Positions 7,684 to 13,368 of a DNA stretch of 14,002 nt are shown here, in pieces (positions within the stretch are counted from its first letter, which is position 1; each line of letters begins with the position of its first letter). The translations under genes and the position numbers were made by a program. Under the pieces are notes generated by a model. The model saw nothing but the letters and a program-made list of their open reading frames with translations. It ran no database searches and was not told the DNA's origin. The stretch is taken from contig CALWVC010000013.1 in the NCBI GenBank assembly GCA_944384865.1, positions 1 through 14,002 on the forward strand, written 5' to 3'. The stretch is from an uncultured Clostridia bacterium (GTDB taxonomy: Bacteria > Bacillota > Clostridia > Oscillospirales > Acutalibacteraceae).

Positions 7684-9339
7684 TTAGTCAATGATAGTAT
7701 CCTGCACGGTGCCGCCGGCCGGGATCATCGGCAATACCCGCTCTTCCCGGTCGATGACACATTCGATCCACACCGGGCCGTCCTGCGTCATCGCCTCTTT
7801 GAGCGCAGCTTCAAACTGCGCCGGGGTTTCGCAATGATAGCCCTTCGCGCCAAACCCTTCGGCCACCTTGACGTAATCGGTTTTACGATCCAGCTCGCTG
7901 CAGGAATAGCGTCTGCCATAAAAGGCGGTCTGCCACTGCCGCACCATGCCCAACACCTGATTGTTCAGCAGCACGGTAATGATCGGCAATTGATAGGAAA
8001 CCGCCGTGCAAACCTCGTTCATATTCATATGAAACGAGCCGTCGCCGGTGATATGAATCACCCGGCGGTCGGGACACGCGCATTTCGCGCCGATGGCCGC
8101 GCCATAGCCATAGCCCATGGTGCCCAGCCCGCCGCTGGTCAGAAAGCTGCGCTCGCCCACATGCCGCAGATACTGCGCCGCCCACATCTGATGCTGGCCC
8201 ACGTCGGTCACATAAGCGGTGTCCGGCTCGCAGGTATCGCACAGCGTCTGCATGATCCCGTGGGGGGTCAGATGGTCCGGGCTGTCAACCGGGGTATAAT
8301 CGTCTTTTTTCCACCGGGCGATCTGCGCCAGCCAGTCTGTATGCTGCGCCGGTTCGATAAACTGTAGCAGCGATTCCAGCAGCAGCGCGGTATCACCGGT
8401 CATACTGTGTTGCACCGTCACGTTTTTATTGATTTCGCTCTTGTCGATATCCAACTGGATGATGACTGCGCCGCCGCCGAATTTGTTGGGGTTGAGCGCC
8501 ACCCGGTCGGAAAACCGGGTGCCGGCCGCCAGAATAACGTCGGCGTTATGTACCGCCAGATTGGCGGTGCGGTTGCCGTGCATCCCGATCAGACCCAGAT
8601 TCAGCGGGTGATCGTAGCCCAACACGCCCGCGCCCATCAGCGTATGGGTCGCCGGAATCTGCGCCCGCTCTGCCAGCTCCCGCAGCAGCGCCCCTGCGCC
8701 CGCCGCCGGAACGCCGCCGCCAAAATAAATGACCGGCCGCTCGGCGTTGTTCAAAATCTCAGCAATTTCCGCCGCGCCGGAAACGTCAGCCGATTTATGC
8801 TGCTCTACCGGCGGTTTGGGCTCATATTCACATTTGGCCGCGGTGATGTCTTTGGGAATATCCACCAAAACCGGCCCTTTGCGGCCGCTGCCCGCGATCT
8901 CAAAGGCCTGGCGCAGGGTATCCGCCAGCTGCCGCACATCCCGCACAACAAAATTGTGTTTGGTAATCGGCATGGTGATGCCGGCAATATAAACCTCCTG
9001 AAAGCTGTCGCGCCCGATCAGCGAGGTGCCCACGTTGCCGGTGATGGCAACCATCGGCACACTGTCCATATAGGCGGTGGCGATGCCGGTGACCAGGTTG
9101 GTGGCGCCGGGGCCGCTGGTGGCGAGAACCACTCCGGTTTTCCCGGTGATCCGGGCGTAACCGTCCGCCGCGTGGGCCGCCCCCTGCTCGTGGGCGGTGG
9201 TAATATGTCTGATTTTGTCTTTATATGCATACAGCGCGTCATAAATATTCAGCACCGAGCCGCCGGGATACCCGAAAATGGTATCCACGCCCTGCTCCAG
9301 CAGCACATTGACCAAAATCTGTGATCCGTTTAACTGCAT
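7684..9339 (-). CDS. ilvB: Acetolactate synthase, large catalytic subunit
   Basis: Thiamine-diphosphate enzyme that joins pyruvate with pyruvate (valine/leucine branch) or 2-oxobutyrate (isoleucine branch). The 551-aa length is typical. The N-terminal domain carries the catalytic Glu51 in HEQGAAHAADGYAR and then ATSGPGATNLVTGIA. The middle domain has GMHGNRTAN and AGTRFSDR, as in anabolic, FAD-containing enzymes. The C-terminal TPP motif starts at GDGSFHMN and ends at LLNNQ, followed by GMVRQWQ and the FYGRRYS element that separate acetohydroxyacid synthase from related TPP enzymes. GGAG (9347-9350) is 7 nt upstream of the ATG. The first gene of the ilvBNCD operon, it lies directly behind a T-box leader, so expression should rise when the cognate aminoacyl-tRNA runs short. 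Confidence 0.97.
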   Translation of the reverse strand: MQLNGSQILVNVLLEQGVDTIFGYPGGSVLNIYDALYAYKDKIRHITTAHEQGAAHAADGYARITGKTGVVLATSGPGATNLVTGIATAYMDSVPMVAITGNVGTSLIGRDSFQEVYIAGITMPITKHNFVVRDVRQLADTLRQAFEIAGSGRKGPVLVDIPKDITAAKCEYEPKPPVEQHKSADVSGAAEIAEILNNAERPVIYFGGGVPAAGAGALLRELAERAQIPATHTLMGAGVLGYDHPLNLGLIGMHGNRTANLAVHNADVILAAGTRFSDRVALNPNKFGGGAVIIQLDIDKSEINKNVTVQHSMTGDTALLLESLLQFIEPAQHTDWLAQIARWKKDDYTPVDSPDHLTPHGIMQTLCDTCEPDTAYVTDVGQHQMWAAQYLRHVGERSFLTSGGLGTMGYGYGAAIGAKCACPDRRVIHITGDGSFHMNMNEVCTAVSYQLPIITVLLNNQVLGMVRQWQTAFYGRRYSCSELDRKTDYVKVAEGFGAKGYHCETPAQFEAALKEAMTQDGPVWIECVIDREERVLPMIPAGGTVQDTIID

Positions 9340-9400
9340 AATACAACTCCATCCTCTGTAGAAATTGCGGCCGTATCGCTTCTGACCGCCCGATAGAAAC

Positions 9401-9680
9401 AGAAAAGCCTTTGTCCCTTAAACTTTAAGAGACAAAGGCAAATAACCTCTGCGGTACCACTCTAATTGCCGGAAAACCGACCGCTCAAACGGCGTTCATT
9501 TAAACGCCTGCCCGATATCGGGGGCTGCCGCCGGTTCCTACACAATCAAGATCTTCAGAACCGATCGCTCCGGGAGGACTTTCGCCCCTGCCGCGTACCG
9601 TCTCGCACCCGCCGACGGCTCTCTGAAACTGCTTTGCAGTCGCTACTTTTCCCATCAATGCGATTTTATCTATACAAATT
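9401..9680 (-). promoter_or_regulatory. T-box leader of the ilvBNCD operon
   Basis: Minus-strand RNA with the usual T-box order. Stem I contains AGTAGCGA, AGAGAGCCGTC and GGTGCGAGACGG (distal stem CCGTC/GACGG). The T-box motif AGAGTGGTACCGCAGAGG lies at 9446-9463. It is followed by a terminator with stem GCCTTTGTC (9407-9415) and GACAAAGGC (9431-9439) and a T-run at 9401-9406. Uncharged tRNA would stabilise the antiterminator and allow ilvB transcription. The specifier codon is not certain: GUC (9577-9579), CUC (9574-9576) and AUC (9550-9552) all lie in the right arm of stem I. All three are branched-chain amino acid codons. Confidence 0.93.
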
Positions 9681-9681
9681 T

Positions 9682-9710
9682 AAAATACCACATTGCATTT
9701 CCTTTGTCAA
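9682..9710 (-). promoter_or_regulatory. Sigma-A promoter of the ilvBNCD leader
   Basis: On the minus strand TTGACA (9705-9710) is separated by 17 nt from TATTTT (9682-9687). The start would fall about 9675, just before stem I of the T-box. Confidence 0.78.
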
Positions 9711-9804
9711 GAGTTTTCTTGATTTTTTCGCCCTGTTTTTCGGCAATCCCGCATGCAATCTCCTGTCTTCTACAGCACGGTTGCAGCTTGCGGATAACGG
9801 CAGT

Positions 9805-10179
9805 TTAAGCCTCGGCGATAACCTCGACTTCTACCAGGACATCTTTCGGCAGCGTTTTTACCGCCACGCAGGACCGGGCGGGACGGCCGGTAAAATATTC
9901 GGCGTAAATGCTGTTAAAGGCCGCGAAATCACCCATGTCCTTTAAAAAGCAGGTGGTTTTCACCGCTTTTTCCAGCGAGCTGCCGGCAGCTTCCAGCACT
10001 GCGCTCAGGTTTTCACAGACCTGCCGGGTCTGTTCCTCGATGGTCTGCGATTCCACCTCGCCGGTAGCGGGATTGATGGCAATCTGGCCAGAGGTGAATA
10101 CCATCGACCCGATTTTATATGCCTGGGAATAAGGTCCCAAAGCTTCCGGCGCATTTTCAGTATAAATTGCTTCTCTCAT
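9805..10179 (-). CDS. ridA: RidA family enamine/imine deaminase
   Basis: Hydrolyses 2-aminoacrylate and 2-aminocrotonate type enamines/imines released by PLP dehydratases, so preventing damage to PLP enzymes. The 124-aa length matches the family. The start EAIYTENAPEALGPYSQ and the segment VFTSGQIAINPATGE are characteristic. The catalytic Arg is Arg102 in GRPARSCV, with Glu119 in LPKDVLVEVEVIA. AGGAGG (10188-10193) gives an 8-nt spacing to ATG 10179; the adjacent ATG 10182 is also possible, and the open frame upstream of it is not coding. The gene starts 47 nt after the ilvA stop. IlvA makes exactly the intermediate RidA clears, so the pair makes functional sense. No clear terminator lies between its stop and the ilvB promoter, so read-through is possible. 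Confidence 0.95.
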   Translation of the reverse strand: MREAIYTENAPEALGPYSQAYKIGSMVFTSGQIAINPATGEVESQTIEEQTRQVCENLSAVLEAAGSSLEKAVKTTCFLKDMGDFAAFNSIYAEYFTGRPARSCVAVKTLPKDVLVEVEVIAEA

Positions 10180-10226
10180 CATAACAACCTCCTGTAAATA
10201 AATGATCGTCCAATAAGACGGATCTG

Positions 10227-11420
10227 TCAAACAATTTTAAAGCCCGCTGTAGTCAGCGCGTTGCGGATCTCTTCAATGTGTTCAAAGTTGCGGGTCTCCA
10301 GCACAATGCGCAAAAAGCACCCGTTGATATCCGAGCCTTCGGCCGCCCGCTCGTGATGGATGGAAATCACGTTGCCGCCGCAGTCGGCAATGATCTGCGA
10401 CACGCCTTTCAGCTGACCGGGCTTATCCAGCAGCTCGATGCATAACGCATAGGAACGGCCGGATTTCAACAGGCCGCGCTTGATCACCCGGGACAAAATC
10501 GTCACGTCGATATTGCCGCCGGACACCAGACAAACCACCTTTTTGCCCTGAATCGGCAGCTTATCGAACATTGCCGCCGCTACCGATACTGCGCCGGCGC
10601 CCTCGGCGATCATCTTATTGCGCTCGATCATGTGCAGAATTGCCGACGAAATCTCATCGTCGGTGACGGTGACGATGTCGTCTACATATTCGTTGCACAG
10701 CGCAAAGGTGTGCTCGCCGGGCTCTTTCACGGCGATGCCGTCGGCAATGGTAGAAACCTGCGCAAGCTGTTCGATCCGATGATGCCGCACAGACTGAACC
10801 ATGCTGGGCGCGCCGGCCGCCTGCACGCCGTAAACCTTGATCTCGGGACGCAGTGATTTTATGGCAAACGCCACGCCGGAAATCAGGCCGCCGCCGCCAA
10901 CCGGAACAATCACGGCTTCTACATCGGGCAGCTCGTCTAAAATCTCCAGACCGATGGTGCCCTGCCCGGCAATCACATTTTCATCGTCAAAGGGATGGAT
11001 AAAGGTATAGTTGTGCTCCTTTTGCAGCTCCAGCGCTTTGGCATAGGCGTCGTCATATACCCCCGGCACCATGCAGACCTGGGCGCCGTAACGCTTGGTC
11101 GCCTCCACCTTGGAGATCGGCGCGCCGTCGGGCAGGCAAATCAATGACTGGATCCCGTTTTTGGTGGCGGCCAGCGCCACACCCTGCGCATGATTGCCCG
11201 CCGAGCAGGCGATCACGCCCCGCGCCTTTTCTTCATCGGACAAACAGGCGATCTTATAGCCTGCGCCCCGAACCTTGAACGACCCGGTAATCTGCAAACT
11301 TTCCGGCTTGAGATATACCTGGCAATTGGGGTTGACGTGCGGCGCGGCAATCAATGCCGTCGGCCGGATCACATTTTTTAAGACATAAGACGCATGATAA
11401 ATTTTATCCAGTGTCAGCAT
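10227..11420 (-). CDS. ilvA: Threonine ammonia-lyase (dehydratase) with C-terminal ACT domain
   Basis: PLP enzyme converting threonine to 2-oxobutyrate and ammonia, the entry step to isoleucine. The 397-aa protein has the fold-type II core: PLP Lys49 in ITGSFKVRGA, the substrate loop CSAGNHAQG near 72-80, and the phosphate-binding PVGGGGLISG near 173-182. A single ACT-type domain fills about 325-397 (YALCIELLDKPGQL, then FLRIVLETRNFEHI). This short one-ACT form is also used by catabolic enzymes, so the sequence alone does not settle the role. The T-box leader with an isoleucine codon in front of it argues for biosynthesis. AGAGGA (11431-11436) is 10 nt upstream of the ATG. ridA follows in the same transcript. 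Confidence 0.95.
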   Translation of the reverse strand: MLTLDKIYHASYVLKNVIRPTALIAAPHVNPNCQVYLKPESLQITGSFKVRGAGYKIACLSDEEKARGVIACSAGNHAQGVALAATKNGIQSLICLPDGAPISKVEATKRYGAQVCMVPGVYDDAYAKALELQKEHNYTFIHPFDDENVIAGQGTIGLEILDELPDVEAVIVPVGGGGLISGVAFAIKSLRPEIKVYGVQAAGAPSMVQSVRHHRIEQLAQVSTIADGIAVKEPGEHTFALCNEYVDDIVTVTDDEISSAILHMIERNKMIAEGAGAVSVAAAMFDKLPIQGKKVVCLVSGGNIDVTILSRVIKRGLLKSGRSYALCIELLDKPGQLKGVSQIIADCGGNVISIHHERAAEGSDINGCFLRIVLETRNFEHIEEIRNALTTAGFKIV

Positions 11421-11498
11421 GAATTCAAAATCCTCTCTGCTTGATAAATCGCTGCAAAAGAAACCGGCTTTGGATATCCGCTTTGCAGCAGCGTTAAA

Positions 11499-11765
11499 TA
11501 AAAAACGCTTCGCCCCTGATGCAGAGGCGAAGCGAAACGCTCCGTGGTACCACTCTTGTTGCTGTAAAATCAGCCACTCTGTCGCACAGACGATGCTGCG
11601 CTGCCGCTGTAACGGGCGGCGGCCCGGATCAGCTTACTGGCGGGTAGCCCCGCGTTGGGCAAATCTGCTCAAGGGTGATCCAAAACGACGGGCTTTCGCT
11701 GCCTTGCACCGGCCGGCAGTTCTCTGAGAAAACCGGGAGTCGATTTGCGTCCCTCTCATTGCATG
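11499..11765 (-). promoter_or_regulatory. Isoleucine-type T-box leader of ilvA
   Basis: Stem I shows AGAGAACTGCCGGCCGGTGCAAGGCAG, with distal stem CTGCC/GGCAG. The right arm reads GG-AUC-A-CCC before UUGAGC; the CCC pairs with GGG of the left arm, placing AUC (11677-11679) in the specifier loop, followed by the usual purine. AUC is an isoleucine codon. The T-box motif AGAGTGGTACCACGG is at 11542-11556. The terminator is CGCTTCGCC (11506-11514) with GGCGAAGCG (11526-11534) and a T-run at 11499-11505. The leader thus senses uncharged tRNA-Ile, the end product of the IlvA pathway. Confidence 0.94.
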
Positions 11766-11855
11766 TATGGTTGTTTGATCGCGGTGATAATAGATATAAA
11801 AAATCCAATCAAATGTTATATGTACCGCAGTGAAAAATCAAAAACTTTTACCCCT

Positions 11856-11889
11856 GTGTTTCTCGCCACTTATGCGGTAACCGAAACAC
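11856..11889 (-). other. Stem-loop in the ilvA 5' leader, upstream of the T-box
   Basis: GTGTTTC (11856-11862) and GAAACAC (11883-11889) make a 7-bp stem. Inside it CCGC/GTGG pairs only if a G-U pair is allowed in the minus-strand RNA, which favours an RNA role on that strand. I do not recognise a known riboswitch here. Confidence 0.4.
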
Positions 11890-11896
11890 CATGGCG

Positions 11897-11919
11897 AAAA
11901 AAATAGCTTTTCAGCTATT
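11897..11919 (-). terminator. Terminator-like GAAA-tetraloop hairpin at the predicted transcript start
   Basis: On the minus strand AATAGCT (11913-11919), loop GAAA (11909-11912), AGCTATT (11902-11908), then seven Ts through 11897. The hairpin begins at about +1 of the promoter at 11924-11951, too early for normal termination of that transcript. It could end read-through from the tRNA-Gly unit or protect the 5' end. Confidence 0.55.
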
Positions 11920-11923
11920 CTTT

Positions 11924-11951
11924 ATTATAACCCCCGACGCGGAATTGTCAA
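11924..11951 (-). promoter_or_regulatory. Consensus sigma-A promoter upstream of the ilvA leader
   Basis: On the minus strand TTGACA (11946-11951) and TATAAT (11924-11929) are both perfect, with a 16-nt spacer. The start is expected near 11917, about 150 nt before stem I of the T-box. No clearer promoter lies closer to the T-box. Confidence 0.75.
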
Positions 11952-12007
11952 GCACTTTTTTCATCAGGCCTGCATTTTTAACCAACTCCCGCGGATTATG
12001 ACACCGC

Positions 12008-12036
12008 AAAAAAACGGCGGGCAATGAAACGCCCGC
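12008..12036 (-). terminator. Terminator of tRNA-Gly
   Basis: GCGGGC (12031-12036 read on minus) pairs with GCCCGC (12017-12022) around an 8-nt loop and is followed by CG and a run of seven Ts (12008-12014). It starts only 8 nt after the encoded CCA end of the tRNA. Confidence 0.85.
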
Positions 12037-12043
12037 GATAAAC

Positions 12044-12119
12044 TGGAGCGGATTACGAGACTCGAACTCGCTACCTCCACCTTGGCAAGGTGGCGCTCTA
12101 CCAGATGAGCTAAATCCGC
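12044..12119 (-). tRNA. tRNA-Gly (anticodon GCC)
   Basis: A 76-nt cloverleaf. The acceptor stem is GCGGATT/AATCCGC with discriminator T and an encoded CCA (12044-12046). The D arm is GCTC...GAGC, the anticodon arm is CCACC-TTGCCAA-GGTGG with GCC at 12084-12086, and the T arm has GTTCGAGTC. It reads glycine GGC/GGU codons. It stands alone with its own promoter and terminator and marks the border between the biosynthetic genes and the Rhs locus. Confidence 0.97.
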
Positions 12120-12133
12120 GTAAAATCGTATTT

Positions 12134-12162
12134 ATTATAGCCTCATGTCGGAAATTTGTCAA
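12134..12162 (-). promoter_or_regulatory. Sigma-A promoter of tRNA-Gly
   Basis: TTGACA (12157-12162) and TATAAT (12134-12139), both consensus, with a 17-nt spacer on the minus strand. The start would lie about 8 nt before the mature tRNA 5' end. Confidence 0.9.
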
Positions 12163-12253
12163 GAGTCTGCCGAAATTTTCGTGGCATCCCTGCTGCCAGT
12201 CCCGCAAACCCCACGGCCCCCTAAACCAATATACTAAAGCCAATCGGGCTTAT

Positions 12254-12640
12254 TCAGGATCTGCAGCGCACAAACTCCACGTCCGACAGGGTAGAGCTTT
12301 GGCACAGACTGCGCAAACGTGGATACACGCGCTGCCGGAGAAGGCTGTCATAGGTATAGCTCACCGTGGCGCCGTTGCCGTAGGTCATGCTGCCCAGCAG
12401 CCCTTTGCGGGGGCTGACATAGCTGTAGCTTGCCAGCGTGGTATCGCCGAGCTTGGTGCTCAGCCGGTTGCCGAAGGCGTCATAGGCAAAGCTGTAGCCC
12501 AGATCCCCCAGCGTAATGCCGGTCAGCCGCCATTTGGAGTCATAGCTGTAGTTCAGCGACGGCGTCAGCGACGAATGGCTGACCGATTCCAGCAGCCGGG
12601 TGGTGTTGCTCAGACTTCCAGAATTCTCAGACAGCCCTGT
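12254..12640 (-). pseudogene. Truncated Rhs/YD-repeat core fragment
   Basis: The minus-strand frame ending in TGA at 12254-12256 encodes a run of YD-type repeats: NYSYDSKWRLTGI, YSFAYDAFGNRLSTK, ASYSYVSPRKGLLGSMTYGNG, then VSYTYDSLLRQR. These match the repeat core of Rhs/wall-associated proteins. There is no start codon with a ribosome binding site; upstream the frame closes with TAA just before about 12645. After SLLRQR the sequence loses the repeat pattern and ends within about 28 residues. It is therefore a broken piece, GC-rich like the main Rhs core but unlike the AT-rich genes next to it. It may be the leftover of an older Rhs copy or toxin tip replaced by recombination. Identity as Rhs repeat is firm; its history is inferred. 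Confidence 0.8.
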
Positions 12641-12672
12641 TACTTACAGTAGCAAAGTTAATCTAGACCGTC

Positions 12673-12697
12673 GCGACCTTCCTAGCTACAAGGTCGC
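12673..12697. repeat. Near-perfect 25-bp palindrome
   Basis: GCGACCTT (12673-12680) and AAGGTCGC (12690-12697) flank a centre that is itself nearly palindromic (TAGCTA). No T-run follows on either strand. It lies in the 161-nt gap (12641-12801) between the Rhs fragment and the immunity gene, which otherwise shows only a weaker ATTAG/CTAAT inverted repeat near 12714-12742 and no gene. It could be a weak terminator, an operator or a mobile-element end. Confidence 0.5.
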
Positions 12698-12801
12698 ATC
12701 AGTTTCATCTACTATTAGCACGTCTCTTATAGAGCACTACTAATGACAGCATCAAAACTTATATCGTATGTTTAATTAGCACCCAAGTATCATAGTTGAT
12801 G

Positions 12802-13368
12802 CTAAATAAGTTCCCAAGAAACTTTTATAACACGCCAACGTTCATCATATTCAACATGAAGCAAATATCCGTCTTTTGTGTAATGTACGGAGACTTTAGG
12901 AATTTCTGTATCTCCCACATAGAGAAAATCATATTCACCTGTTTCGTCAATCGCTTTTACATCGTAGACATCGTATTGTTGATTAATTTGATCAAACTCT
13001 TTTTTGACGATGTTTAGAGTCACTTGCTTATGTAATAATAATTCTCCGTATTGATTGTAATAAAGAATTAATAATCTATCTTTCGCGCGATAAATAACAC
13101 GATATATATCGCCTTCCTTTCGAATACATTGAACAGGATAATTTAAACATAAATCATCATAGTTGTAATTCGATTGTTCTATATGTCTGAGTTGGTCTAT
13201 CGTATATATACTGGTAATTAACTCGTATATTGTTTGATTCCTGTCTGAAAGTAAAATTTGCATATCAGCTCTTCCTTTTATTTCACATGAAGTTAAGCAT
13301 AGCAATATTATGATAGTTATTAGTATAGTCTTAATGCGAGATCGCAAAATAAATAATTTCACTATCAT
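12802..13368 (-). CDS. Lipoprotein in immunity position of Rhs toxin locus
   Basis: I do not recognise a named family. The 188-aa protein starts with charged residues (KLFILRSRIK), a hydrophobic stretch (about 13-26) and a lipobox LTSC with Cys28, so it should be exported and lipid-anchored at the membrane. The mature part is rich in Tyr, Asp and Ile with beta-like segments (DIYRVIYRAKDRLLILYYN, then VSVHYTKDGYLLHVEYD). The ATG overlaps the last 38 nt of the toxin gene, and its GGGAGG site (13380-13385, 11-nt spacing) lies inside the toxin coding sequence, so translation is probably linked. Small size, AT-rich bases and position right after a Rhs C-terminal tip are typical of cognate immunity genes. 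Function as immunity protein is inferred from this context only. Confidence 0.8.
   Translation of the reverse strand: MIVKLFILRSRIKTILITIIILLCLTSCEIKGRADMQILLSDRNQTIYELITSIYTIDQLRHIEQSNYNYDDLCLNYPVQCIRKEGDIYRVIYRAKDRLLILYYNQYGELLLHKQVTLNIVKKEFDQINQQYDVYDVKAIDETGEYDFLYVGDTEIPKVSVHYTKDGYLLHVEYDERWRVIKVSWELI

Noticed and set aside
8407..9324. Plus-strand open frame of 305 codons opposite ilvB
   Set aside because: Shadow of the GC-biased ilvB gene; no domain, no ribosome binding site logic.
11911..12243. Minus-strand open frame of 110 codons across the tRNA
   Set aside because: It runs through tRNA-Gly, both terminators and two promoters, so it cannot be a real gene.
12140..12253. Possible gene or attachment site between the tRNA and the Rhs remnant
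   Set aside because: Apart from the tRNA promoter I see no coding frame, and no repeat of the tRNA 3' end is present in the window to support site-specific integration.
12299..12652. Plus-strand open frame of 117 codons
   Set aside because: Antisense to the Rhs repeat fragment, whose YD motifs on the minus strand are unmistakable.
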